From the NCBI RefSeq assembly GCF_030655195.1, contig NZ_JAURWA010000044.1, positions 1-64,000 of the forward strand: a stretch of DNA of 64,000 nt. Direction: 5' to 3'. Under the pieces are notes generated by a model, which ran no database searches, was not told where the DNA came from, and was given only the letters and a program-made list of their open reading frames with translations. The position numbers and the translations under genes were made by a program. The DNA is from Patulibacter sp. (GTDB taxonomy: Bacteria; Actinomycetota; Thermoleophilia; Solirubrobacterales; Solirubrobacteraceae). Shown here in pieces: positions 48,878 through 56,934 of this stretch. Within the stretch, counting starts at the first letter, position 1. Each line of letters begins with the position of its first letter.

Positions 48878-49462
48878 TCAGGACGGGCCCGCCGCACCCG
48901 GCCTCGGCGTGCCGGCGTCCCGCTCGATCGTCCGGACGAACGCCTCGAAGGCCCGGCCCGTGCGCTCCACGTCCCCGGTCGCATCGAGGTCCATCAGCAG
49001 GCCGCGCAGGACGGCCAGGACCACCGTCGCGAGCTCGGGACGGCCGATCGTGCGCAGGCCGTCCTCCAGCGGGGCGAGCCAGTCCGTCGTCGCCCCCCGG
49101 CGGAACCCCGGCCAGAGCGGACCGCCGCCCGCCTCGTGCAGCGGGGTGAAGATCCGCAGGTAGCGCTGCCCCTCCGGCCCCGACATCCCGGGCCAGGCGC
49201 GACGGAGCGTCGCGGGGTAGGGCTCGTCGGCGCGGACGCGCAGCAGCGCACCGAAGGCCTCCAGCTGCCGTTCGCGCGCCCGCCGAAGGACCTCGCGGAG
49301 CAGGCCGTCGCGGGTGCCGAAGTGGTAGATCAGCATCCGGTTCGACACCCCCGTCGCGGCCGAGAACGGGGCGAGTCGATCGGGCAGCCCGTGCTCGAGC
49401 GCGTGGTCGACGCACGCGTCGATCAGCCGCTCGCGGATCTCGGGCTGCGGGCGCCGTCCCAT
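48878..49462 (-). CDS. TetR-family transcriptional regulator
   Basis: 194 aa. HTH is shortened but visible: IRERLIDACVDHALEHGLPDRLAPFSAATGVSNRMLIYHFGTRDGLLREVL. The C-terminal domain is not similar to the other TetR protein. ATG 49462 has AAAAGG upstream. The palindrome ACGGTA-N4-TACCGT between it and the divergent hydrolase is its probable operator. Confidence 0.88.
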   Translation of the reverse strand: MGRRPQPEIRERLIDACVDHALEHGLPDRLAPFSAATGVSNRMLIYHFGTRDGLLREVLRRARERQLEAFGALLRVRADEPYPATLRRAWPGMSGPEGQRYLRIFTPLHEAGGGPLWPGFRRGATTDWLAPLEDGLRTIGRPELATVVLAVLRGLLMDLDATGDVERTGRAFEAFVRTIERDAGTPRPGAAGPS

Positions 49463-49485
49463 CGATGGACCTTTTCACGTAACTG

Positions 49486-49501
49486 ACGGTACGTCTACCG
49501 T
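49486..49501. promoter_or_regulatory. Probable TetR operator
   Basis: ACGGTA (49486-49491) and TACCGT (49496-49501), exact inverted repeats with a 4-bp spacer, in the 77-bp gap between the TetR and hydrolase starts. Confidence 0.6.
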
Positions 49502-49539
49502 TGGTCGGGACGGATCGAGCGAGGGACGGGGAGCGTCGG

Positions 49540-50307
49540 ATGAGGGTCGTGTTCGTGCACGGGGCGTGCGTGAGGGACGGGGAGTGGTGGTGGCACCGGA
49601 CCGCCGCGGCGCTGGCGGGCGAGGGCGTGCGGAGCGTCGCGCCGGGGCTGCCGAGCTGCGGGGAGGGCGGGGGCACGGTCGAGGGGACCGGGACGACCGT
49701 CGGCGGGGCCGGCCGTCGGTCGACGGAGGACGTCGTCCCGTCGTCACCCGACGCGACGGGTCCCGGGCTCGCCGAGGACGTGGCCGCGGTCCGTGCCGTC
49801 CTCACCGCCGACGACGAGCCGGCCGTGGTGGTCGGTCACAGCTACGGGGGCATCGTGGTCGCCGAGGCCGCGGCCGGGCTGGACGTCGTCCGTCACCTGC
49901 TGCTCGTGTCGAGCTACCTGCCGGAGCCGGGCGAGAGCCTGTCGACGTTCGGCCCCGACGAGCCGGCGCCGTTCCTCGAGGTCGATCCGGAGGGCGGCAC
50001 CTTCACCGTCCGGCCCGATGCGCTGGCCGGCGTCTTCCTGCAGGACTGCGACGCCGGGACCCAGCGCGCGGCGACGGAGCGGATCGCCCGGCAGAGCGTG
50101 TCCGTCCTCGGGGCGCCCGTGGGCGCCGCGGCCTGGCACGACGTCCCGTCGACCTACGTCGTCTGCACGGACGACCTGGGCACCCCGGCCGCGGCGCAGC
50201 GCCGGTTCGCCGAGCGGGCGGGCCGCGTCGTCGAGCTCGACGCCGGCCATCACCCGTTCCTCTCGCAGCCGACCGCCGTCCGCGACCTGGTGCTCGGGCT
50301 GGGGTGA
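49540..50307 (+). CDS. Alpha/beta hydrolase with Ser nucleophile (EstC/salicylate-esterase-like)
   Basis: 255 aa. FVHGACVRDGEWWWHRTAAAL marks the plant-hydroxynitrile-lyase/salicylate-esterase-like group; nucleophile Ser in VVGHSYGG near residue 108, and GHHPFLSQP with the His at the C-terminus. Between residues 44 and 72 is a Gly/Thr-rich insert of low complexity. ATG 49540 has GGGGAG upstream. Likely an esterase or C-C hydrolase repressed by the divergent TetR protein. Confidence 0.85.
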   Translation: MRVVFVHGACVRDGEWWWHRTAAALAGEGVRSVAPGLPSCGEGGGTVEGTGTTVGGAGRRSTEDVVPSSPDATGPGLAEDVAAVRAVLTADDEPAVVVGHSYGGIVVAEAAAGLDVVRHLLLVSSYLPEPGESLSTFGPDEPAPFLEVDPEGGTFTVRPDALAGVFLQDCDAGTQRAATERIARQSVSVLGAPVGAAAWHDVPSTYVVCTDDLGTPAAAQRRFAERAGRVVELDAGHHPFLSQPTAVRDLVLGLG

Positions 50308-50468
50308 GGGGCGGGAGCGCGGGGCCGGAGTCCCGCAGGTCGCCGATGCGTCACGGGCCCGGCGACGAACCCGGAGGCGACCCGCGACGCCCCCACCGGC
50401 GAGCCCCGATGCCCACCCTCACGGTTTCCTCATCCACGGAGGGGTGGGCGGCGCGTAGACATCCGGGC

Positions 50469-51473
50469 ATGGCCACCCCCCTGCAGCCCGCCGTCCCGCA
50501 GCGCCGCCGCACCCTCGTCGCGAGCCTCGTCGTCGCCCTGATCGGCACCGCCGCCGTCGGCGCTCCGTCAGCCACAGCGGCTCCCCGCGACGGGCGGTGC
50601 GACCCCGGCGAGTTCTGCTACTCGTTCAACTCGGGCTTCCAGGGCGCGGTCTCGGACTTCGCCGGCTCGGTGGCCGACTACGGCACGCGGCAGCCCGGGT
50701 GCTACGAGTTCCGCGGCGGGGGCGCCGGGTCGGGCCGCTGCATCAAGAACCAGGCCGCCGCGGCACGCAACCGCACCGGCGGCCCGGTCACCGTGTACTT
50801 CAACACCGGGTACGCCGGCCGGCAGCAGGTCGTCCCCGCCGGGGCCACGGTGGACCTCGTCCCGGGCCTGAAGAACGAGAACGCCAGCCACCGGTTCGGC
50901 GCCGCCGGTCCCGCGACCCCCACGCCGACGACGCCGTCCACCCCGGTCACGACGCCGACACCGACACCGACGCCGACGACCCCCGCTGCGATGCGGGGCG
51001 CGCTGTCCTCGGCGCTCTACGGCGGCCGCTCGGGTGGCCGCATCACGTGCGGGTACGACGGGTACACCACGACGCCGGGGGCGCACGAGGGCATCGACAT
51101 CAAGCGCTCCGAGGGCTCCCCCGTGCTCAGCCTCAGCTCCGGGACCGTCACCTCCGTCGCGGCCGGGCGCCCGGGCCGGCGGCTGCGGACGGACCTCTCG
51201 ACGATCGCGATCTACGACGGTGCGAGGAAGAGGACCGTCGTGTACCTGCACACCGCCCCGCTCGGATCGCTCCGGACCGGGCAGCGGATCAGGCGCGGAC
51301 AGCGGATCGGCTCGGAGAGCTGGCGCGGGGTGACCACGCGCGGGGCCGGCCACACGCACGTCGAGGTGCGGACGGGTCGACAGACGAACGCGACGACCAG
51401 CGTGGGTGATCCCGACCTGCTGAACCCGAACCCCGCGCCCTACTGGATCTCGCTCGGGTACCAGGTCCGCTGA
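50469..51473 (+). CDS. Secreted protein: peptidase-inhibitor I36-like domain fused to an M23 peptidase domain
   Basis: 334 aa. Signal peptide ends near SATAA (about residue 38). Next is a Cys-containing crystallin-like I36 domain (CDPGEFCYSFNSGFQG, then YFNTGYAGRQ), a Pro/Thr linker (TPTPTTPSTPVTTP) and a C-terminal LytM/M23 domain with HEGIDIKRSEGSPV and HTHVEVRTG, so the metal-ligand His/Asp positions are present. M23 enzymes cleave peptidoglycan peptides. TAGACA seven nt before ATG 50469 suggests a leaderless message. It stands alone. Confidence 0.85.
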   Translation: MATPLQPAVPQRRRTLVASLVVALIGTAAVGAPSATAAPRDGRCDPGEFCYSFNSGFQGAVSDFAGSVADYGTRQPGCYEFRGGGAGSGRCIKNQAAAARNRTGGPVTVYFNTGYAGRQQVVPAGATVDLVPGLKNENASHRFGAAGPATPTPTTPSTPVTTPTPTPTPTTPAAMRGALSSALYGGRSGGRITCGYDGYTTTPGAHEGIDIKRSEGSPVLSLSSGTVTSVAAGRPGRRLRTDLSTIAIYDGARKRTVVYLHTAPLGSLRTGQRIRRGQRIGSESWRGVTTRGAGHTHVEVRTGRQTNATTSVGDPDLLNPNPAPYWISLGYQVR

Positions 51474-51579
51474 GGCCCCGGCCCTGACGGCCCGCCGGGC
51501 CGGGAGCGACCGCGCACCCGGGCGATCGCCCGCCGCTGTGGTGGACCGACGCCCGGGACCACGCCCGCATCGGGTGACG

Positions 51580-51649
51580 CCGGGCCGCCGCCTCGGTCCA
51601 CGAGCACCGTCTTGCCGGGCCGCCGCCTCAGTCCACCAGCACCGTCTTG
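51580..51649. repeat. Two 35-bp tandem repeats duplicating the 3' end of the quinone-oxidoreductase gene
   Basis: Units start at 51580 and 51615. The second contains the last codons and stop (51628-51630) of the minus-strand gene; the first is a copy lying beyond the stop that would encode the same GKTVLVD ending. Confidence 0.8.
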
Positions 51650-52548
51650 CCGCGCCGCCCGCGCATCCCCGAGCGGCGGTGCGCCTCGGCGGCCTCGGCG
51701 AGCGGGAGGGTCTCCGCGACCCGGGTCCGCAGGGTGCCGGCGGCGAGGCCGCCGAGCAGCTCCGCCAGGGCGTCGCGGTCGACCGCGACGAGGACCATCC
51801 GCTGCGTGAGGGCCGAGCCGTCCGGCAGCGCCGGGGAGCCGCCCGTCTCGACGATCGCGCCGCCCGGGGCGACGGCCGCGCGGACCGGCTCGCCCAGCGG
51901 CACCGCGTCGAGGACGTGGCGGAACGGGCCGACGGTGCCGAGGTCGACGTCCGGAGGCAGGACGACGTCGGCCCCCAGCCCGCGGACCCACTCCTCGTCG
52001 TCGGCGCCCGCGACCGCGGTGACGCGGACGCCCGCGGCGTGGGCGAGCTGCACCGCGAAGCCCCCCACCCCGCCGGACGCGCCCGTCACGAGGAGCTCCT
52101 CGCCCGCGGGGACGGCGAGCATCGCCAGGCACTGGTGCGCGGTGAGCCCGTTGAGGGGGACGGTCGCCGCCGCGACCGGGTCGAGGCCGGCGGGGCGGGT
52201 GACGAGCCACTCCGCCTCGACGAGGACGAGCTCGGCGTAGGCGCCGTACCGGCCGCCCGCGGCGTGCCACGGGATCATCGCGACCACCGGATCGCCCGGC
52301 GCGACGGCCTCGACGCCCTCCCCCACGGCGACCACCTCGCCTGCGAGGTCCCAGCCCGGCACGTACGGCGGGTCCTGGATCTCGAACACCGGCGGGTGCC
52401 ACCCCGTGCGCGCCGCGAGGTCGATCGGGTTGACGGATGCGGCCTGCATCCGGACGACGGCCTGCCCGGCGACCGGCGCGGGGTCGGGCCGCTCGACGGT
52501 CTGCAGGACCTCGGGATCTCCGGGCTCGGTGACGACGACGACTCTCAT
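51628..52548 (-). CDS. Quinone-oxidoreductase-like MDR protein (zinc-free)
   Basis: 306 aa. MRVVVVTEPGDPEVLQTVERPDPAPVAGQAVVR begins a GroES-like domain; there is no zinc-ligand motif. The NADP-binding VTGASGGVGGFAVQLAHAAG lies near residue 145. ATG 52548 follows AGGGAG. It is divergent from the RidA-like gene across a 515-bp repeat-rich gap. Likely an NADPH-dependent quinone or enone reductase. Confidence 0.88.
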   Translation of the reverse strand: MRVVVVTEPGDPEVLQTVERPDPAPVAGQAVVRMQAASVNPIDLAARTGWHPPVFEIQDPPYVPGWDLAGEVVAVGEGVEAVAPGDPVVAMIPWHAAGGRYGAYAELVLVEAEWLVTRPAGLDPVAAATVPLNGLTAHQCLAMLAVPAGEELLVTGASGGVGGFAVQLAHAAGVRVTAVAGADDEEWVRGLGADVVLPPDVDLGTVGPFRHVLDAVPLGEPVRAAVAPGGAIVETGGSPALPDGSALTQRMVLVAVDRDALAELLGGLAAGTLRTRVAETLPLAEAAEAHRRSGMRGRRGKTVLVD

Positions 52549-53063
52549 CGGGAACTCCCTGCGGGGTGGGACGGCGGATGGTGACGGTGCGGCGACGAGT
52601 GTCGGCACGGTGAACGGCGACGGGGCGACGACCCGGGATGGGGCGACGAACCCAGGCGGGCCGACGGAGGCCGGCACGGCGACGACCGGGGATCGGGCGA
52701 CGAACCCAGGCGGGCCGACGGAGGCCGGCACGGCGACGGGCCAGGGCGGGGCGACGGGCCAGGACCGAGCGACGGGCACGCCCCCGGCGGTCGGCGACGC
52801 GGGTGCCTCGGGACGGACGCGCGCAACGGGCGCTCCGGCGATACACACACCCCGGGGGAGGTATGCGCCGGACGACTCACGGTATGCGTCGGGCGACTCA
52901 CGCGGCAGGAGGACATGTAGGGCTGCTGGGCCGTGCCGAACCTGCGTCGGCCTGTGCCGATGTCGCGACGAGGTGCGTCGACCCCGGGATGCGGTGCGTC
53001 GAACCCGGGGTGAGCTGCGTCGGACGTGGGGCCGGGGGCGTCCGACCCGTGGAGGAACGCCCG
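52549..53063. repeat. 515-bp intergenic region with several tandem repeats
   Basis: No supported gene. A 54-bp unit occurs twice (52635-52688 and 52689-52742). A 21-bp unit with GGTATGCG...ACTCAC occurs twice (52860-52880, 52881-52901). Another 21-bp unit with GGTGCGTCG occurs about three times (52972, 52993, 53014). The frames crossing this area encode Arg/Pro-rich repetitive peptides on both strands, as expected of non-coding GC-rich repeats. The promoters of both flanking genes must lie at its ends. Confidence 0.8.
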
Positions 53064-53579
53064 ATGCTCCGCCGAACGACGGACCATGGAGATCCACCCG
53101 ATCACCGGTCCGCGAGTCCCGGCGTGAGCACCCGCGACCGCGAAGGATGCGACCGCGACGGATCCGACGGCGACGGTCCCGTCGCCCACCGGATCAGGCT
53201 CGATCCCGATCCGACCGCCGCGGCGCACTACTCGCCGGGGTTCCGGATCGGCGACCTCGTGATCGTGTCGGGCCAGGCGGCGCTGGACCCGAACGGGAAC
53301 ACGGTCGGCGCGGGCGACTTCGACGCGCAGGCCGAGCAGGTGTTCGCGAACCTGCGTCGGGTGCTGGAGGCCGCCGGGTCGAGCCTCGACCGCGTGGTCA
53401 AGGTGACGATCTACCTGACCGACATGGCGAACTTCCCGAAGATCGTGCAGCTGCGAGCCCGGCACTTCAGCGAGCCTTGGCCCGCCGACACGATCGTCGA
53501 GGTGCGGGCGCTCGCCCGTCCCGAGCTGCAGCTCGAGATCGAGGCGATCGCCCTGGCCGGGGGCAGGCTCGTCGCCTGA
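53064..53579 (+). CDS. RidA/YjgF-family protein with an N-terminal extension
   Basis: 171 aa. The Rid fold runs from about residue 50: HYSPGFRIGDLVIVSGQAALDP, VFANLRRVLEAAGSSLDRVVKVTIYLTDMANFPKI, and a C-terminal LQLEIEAIAL. The segment aligned with the PAR motif of imine deaminases (PARSCVEVARL) reads PADTIVEVRAL, so the catalytic Arg is replaced by Asp, as in non-deaminase Rid groups. I chose ATG 53064 because GGAGGAAC lies 9 nt upstream; this gives about 45 extra residues. A GTG at 53124 would be a shorter alternative. Confidence 0.8.
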   Translation: MLRRTTDHGDPPDHRSASPGVSTRDREGCDRDGSDGDGPVAHRIRLDPDPTAAAHYSPGFRIGDLVIVSGQAALDPNGNTVGAGDFDAQAEQVFANLRRVLEAAGSSLDRVVKVTIYLTDMANFPKIVQLRARHFSEPWPADTIVEVRALARPELQLEIEAIALAGGRLVA

Positions 53580-53583
53580 CCCC

Positions 53584-54612
53584 TCAGGCCGCGGCATCGC
53601 GCAGCCGCGGCAGGACGCCCTCACCGATCGCGCGGAGCGTCGGCCAGGGGTCCGGCATCGTCAGCGGCGCGATGACCTCGGTGATGCCGTGCTCGCCCAG
53701 GGCGGCGATGCGGGTCGCGACGTCCTCGGCGGTGCCGGCGATCGCGAACGAGTCGACGATGACGTCCGGGATGAGCTTCGCGTACTCCGGGCTGTGCAGC
53801 CACTGCACGTAGCTCTGCCGGGCACGGGCCTCCGACGAGACGCGCTCGAGCTCGGCGATCGTCTCCTGCAGCTCCTCCGGCAGGTCCTCGGCGGGGATCG
53901 CCCGGACCGCCGCGCGGGCGATCGCGGCGGCGAAGCCCCGGACCTCGTCGCGCGCCTTCGCGGCGTCCTCGTCCACGGCGACGGGCAGCATCGCCTGGAC
54001 GTGGAAGCCCTCCAGGTCCTTGCCCGACTCGGCGCGGCCGGCGGCCACGCAGCCCAGCGCGTAGCGCAGGACCTGGGGATGGATGCCGAGCTTCAGGTAC
54101 ACGCCGTCCGCCGAGCGGCCCGCGGCGGTCAGCGACTTCGGCCCGCTGGACGCGAAGACGATCGGCACGTGCGGCGACGGCCAGTCGAGCTTGAGCTGCG
54201 CCTCCTCGTACTCGACGGTCTCGCCGCGGTGCAGCCCGTGGATGACGCGCGCGGTCTCCTCCATCCGCTTGATCGTCGCCCGCTTGCGGCCGATCGACTC
54301 GACGGCGGTCTCGCCCGTGCCGATGCCCAGGCGCACCTCGCGACCCCGGGCGTGCTCGGCGACGGAGCCGATCGCGCCGGCGATCACGGCGGGGTGGCGG
54401 GTGACCGGGTTGGTCACGCCGGTGCCCAGGCGGATGGTCGACGTGCGGTCGGCGACGAGGGCCAACGCGGTGTAGACGTCGCGGAAGAGGCTCTGGGAGT
54501 CCGCGACCCAGACGCCGGGGAAGCCGAGGCGCTCGGCCTCGGCGGCCAGGTCGGCGACCTCGCCGATCGGCCGGTCGGGGTGGAAGCCGATGCAGAAGTC
54601 CGGGACGCTCAT
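53584..54612 (-). CDS. Luciferase-like (LLM class) oxidoreductase, probably F420-dependent
   Basis: 342 aa. FHPDRPIGEVADLAAEAERLGFPGVWVADSQSLFRDVYTALALVADRTSTIRLGTGVTNPVTRHPAVIAGAI is typical of the F420-dependent methylene-H4MPT-reductase-like group, and REVRLGIGTGETAVESIG carries the cofactor-binding loop. The C-terminal GTAEDVATRIAALGEHGITEVI is also conserved. ATG 54612 overlaps the SDR stop. It is the last gene of the 55.4-53.6 kb segment. Use of FMN instead of F420 cannot be excluded from sequence. Confidence 0.83.
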   Translation of the reverse strand: MSVPDFCIGFHPDRPIGEVADLAAEAERLGFPGVWVADSQSLFRDVYTALALVADRTSTIRLGTGVTNPVTRHPAVIAGAIGSVAEHARGREVRLGIGTGETAVESIGRKRATIKRMEETARVIHGLHRGETVEYEEAQLKLDWPSPHVPIVFASSGPKSLTAAGRSADGVYLKLGIHPQVLRYALGCVAAGRAESGKDLEGFHVQAMLPVAVDEDAAKARDEVRGFAAAIARAAVRAIPAEDLPEELQETIAELERVSSEARARQSYVQWLHSPEYAKLIPDVIVDSFAIAGTAEDVATRIAALGEHGITEVIAPLTMPDPWPTLRAIGEGVLPRLRDAAA

Positions 54613-55373
54613 GACAGCGGCACCTGGGCCAGGACGCCGCCGTCGACGAGCAGCGACGCGCCCGTGACGAACGACGCGTCGTCGGAGGCCAGGAAGGCGA
54701 TCGTCGAGGCGATCTCCTCCGGCGTGCCCATCCGGCCCAGCGGGCTGGCGGAGCCCGCGGACGCCGCCGCACCCGCCGGGTCGTCCTGCTCGTCGAAGTA
54801 GCCCTGCAGGTTGGGCGTGAGGATGTACCCGGGGCTGACCGCGTTGACGCGGATGCCGTGCCCGGCGCCGTCGAGCGCCATCGCCCGGGTCAGCGCGAGG
54901 ACCGCGCCCTTCGACGCGACGTACGCCGCGTCCTGCGGGAACGCCGCGTGCGAGGCGGTCGACGCGACCGTCACGATCGCGCCGCCCTTGGCCGTCATCG
55001 CGGTCCAGGTCGCCCGCGTGAGCAGGTGGATGCTGCGGACGTTGACGTCCATCTGACGGTCCCACTGGTCGTCGGTCAGGTCGTGCAGGGCACCGACGAT
55101 CGTCTGGCCGGCCGCGTGGACGACGACGTCCGGGATGCCGTGCTCCTCCAGCGCGGCCGGGAACGCGTCGGCCACCGCGGCGGAGGACGAGAGGTCGATC
55201 GGCAGGACCGCGGACGGGCCGTCGATGCCGGCGGCGGTCTCCCGCAGCGCGTCCTCGCGGCGACCGAGCAGCACGACCGTCGCACCGTCTGCCGCCAGGC
55301 GCTCGGCGGCGGCCCGGCCGATGCCCGACCCGGCCCCCGTGACGTACGCGATCTGTCCTTCGAACCGACTCAT
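54609..55373 (-). CDS. Short-chain dehydrogenase/reductase (SDR)
   Basis: 254 aa. TGAGSGIGRAAAERLAADGA, HAAGQTIVGAL (variant of NAG), VASTASHAAFPQDAAYVASKG with Ser, Tyr and Lys, and C-terminal FVTGASLLVDGG. ATG 55373 has GAGGAG upstream. It is preceded by an intercistronic hairpin and followed by the overlapping luciferase-like gene. Probably oxidises or reduces an alcohol or ketone in the same pathway as the upstream SDR, to which it is only moderately similar. Confidence 0.9.
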   Translation of the reverse strand: MSRFEGQIAYVTGAGSGIGRAAAERLAADGATVVLLGRREDALRETAAGIDGPSAVLPIDLSSSAAVADAFPAALEEHGIPDVVVHAAGQTIVGALHDLTDDQWDRQMDVNVRSIHLLTRATWTAMTAKGGAIVTVASTASHAAFPQDAAYVASKGAVLALTRAMALDGAGHGIRVNAVSPGYILTPNLQGYFDEQDDPAGAAASAGSASPLGRMGTPEEIASTIAFLASDDASFVTGASLLVDGGVLAQVPLS

Positions 55374-55446
55374 CCTGCTCCTCGTCCCGCCGGCCTCGCC
55401 GGCGCTCGTTCTGGGTGGCCCGCCGTCACGGACACGCCCCGGTCTG

Positions 55447-55501
55447 CCCGGTCGTCCCGCCCCGGCCCGCCCGGCGGGCGGATCGAGACGGGACGACCGG
55501 G
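55447..55501 (-). terminator. 13-bp intercistronic hairpin between two SDR genes
   Basis: CCCGGTCGTCCCG (55447-55459) pairs exactly with CGGGACGACCGGG (55489-55501); the loop contains a further GCCCGCC/GGCGGGC pair. It begins 4 nt after the stop of the upstream SDR. Confidence 0.65.
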
Positions 55502-55504
55502 GCG

Positions 55505-56245
55505 CTACATCGGGAGCGCGGGCTCCCCGGCCGTCCAGCCGCCGTCGACCGGCAGCACCACGCCCGTCACCGCGGAGGCCATGTCCGAGGCGAGGAAGAG
55601 GATCGACGCGGCGATCTCCTCCGGCTCGAAGATGCGGCCCAGCGGCACGCGCCGCGAGACCGCGGCCTCGAGCTCGGGGGTCATCTGGCCCGTCGCCATC
55701 GGCGTGCGGGTGAAGCCCGGGCAGACCGCGTTGACGCGGACGCCCTCGCTCGCCCAGTCGATCGCCAGCGAGCGGGTCAGGGCCGCGACCGCGCCCTTGA
55801 TCGCCGAGTAGGCCGACTGGTGCGGCAGGCAGACCAGGGCGGCCTGCGACGCAACGTTGACGATCGCGCCGGAGCGCCCCGCCAGCGCGGCGTGCAGCTC
55901 GCGCGTGGTGTGCACGACGCCCATCAGGTTGACGTCGAAGTTGCGCTGGTAGTCGCGCGGGTCGACGTCCTGCGCGGGCAGGTTCGGGGTGATCACGCCG
56001 GCGCAGTTGACGAGCACGTCGACGCCGCCCCAGCGGTTGCCCGCCTCGGCGGCGGCGGTCCCGACGGCCTCGGCGGAGGACACGTCCACCTGACGCGCCA
56101 CGATCCGGTCGTCGCCACCGGTGTCGACGGGGTCGCGGTCCCAGGCCTCCACGGTGGCCCCCTCGGCGCGGAAGCGCTCGACGCACGCCCGCCCGATGCC
56201 GGAGCCGGCCCCGGTCACCACCACGATCTTGTCGTTCAGCATCAT
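55505..56245 (-). CDS. Short-chain dehydrogenase/reductase (SDR)
   Basis: 246 aa. TGAGSGIGRACVERFRAEGA, NCAGVITPN, VASQAALVCLPHQSAYSAIKG (Ser, Tyr, Lys) and VTGVVLPVDGG. The acidic AWDRDPVD after the second strand suggests NAD preference. It starts at one of two consecutive ATGs (56245/56242) overlapping the GntR stop. Likely a secondary-alcohol dehydrogenase of the 53.6-64 kb pathway. Confidence 0.9.
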   Translation of the reverse strand: MMLNDKIVVVTGAGSGIGRACVERFRAEGATVEAWDRDPVDTGGDDRIVARQVDVSSAEAVGTAAAEAGNRWGGVDVLVNCAGVITPNLPAQDVDPRDYQRNFDVNLMGVVHTTRELHAALAGRSGAIVNVASQAALVCLPHQSAYSAIKGAVAALTRSLAIDWASEGVRVNAVCPGFTRTPMATGQMTPELEAAVSRRVPLGRIFEPEEIAASILFLASDMASAVTGVVLPVDGGWTAGEPALPM

Positions 56246-56934
56246 CGGTCGTTCTCCGGTGTCTCGTGGAGCAGGCCCAGCGTGCTGTGCAGGGCCGACT
56301 CCATGTGGATGGTCATCGCCGCGGCCGCGGCGTCGGGATCGCGGACCGCGATGGCCTCGACGATCCGCTCGTGCTCGTGCAGCGCCTCCGGGGCGCGTGC
56401 CGAGAGGAAGCCCGAGCGCGCGCGGACGAGCTTCAGCTCCTGGTTGACGAGCTGCAGGTACCGCGTCAGCGCGATGTTGCGGCTGCAGCGCACGATCAGC
56501 TCGTGCAGGTCCAGGCGCTCGGGGTAGTGGGGGACGAGGTCGCGCTCGACCTCGCCGCGAGAGTTGGCCAGCAGCGCGCGCAGCGTCGTGACCTCGTCCG
56601 CGCCGGCGCGCTCGGCGGCCAGCGCGGCCGCCTGGCACTCCAGGGATGCGCGGACCTCGAACAGCGCCCGCACCTCCCCCGCGTCGAGCGACCGGACGAA
56701 CGCGCCGCGGTGGGACTCGATGCGCACGAGGCCGTCGCGCGCCAGGCGCTGCATCGCCTCGCGGACGGGCCCGCGGCTGACGTCGAGCTCGGCGGCGATC
56801 TCGACCTCGTTCAGCCGCGAGCCGGGCGGCCGCTCGCCGCTGACGATCTGTGCACGGATGGCCGCCTCGGCCTTGTCGCTGAGCGTGTGGCCGACGCGGG
56901 TGATCGCGTCGGGGCCGTGGCCGCGCCCGCTCAC
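56242..56934 (-). CDS. GntR-family regulator with FCD domain
   Basis: 230 aa. Winged helix: ERPPGSRLNEVEIAAELDVSRGPVREAMQRLARDGLVRIESHRGAFV. The FCD domain has LFEVRASLECQAAALAAERA, LDLHELIVRCSRNIALTRYLQLVNQE, HEHERIVEAIAVRD and TIHMESAL, with the ligand/metal His and Asp positions. The GTG start overlaps the aldehyde dehydrogenase stop. Being inside the operon it probably regulates it in response to an acid intermediate. Confidence 0.9.
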   Translation of the reverse strand: MSGRGHGPDAITRVGHTLSDKAEAAIRAQIVSGERPPGSRLNEVEIAAELDVSRGPVREAMQRLARDGLVRIESHRGAFVRSLDAGEVRALFEVRASLECQAAALAAERAGADEVTTLRALLANSRGEVERDLVPHYPERLDLHELIVRCSRNIALTRYLQLVNQELKLVRARSGFLSARAPEALHEHERIVEAIAVRDPDAAAAAMTIHMESALHSTLGLLHETPENDR

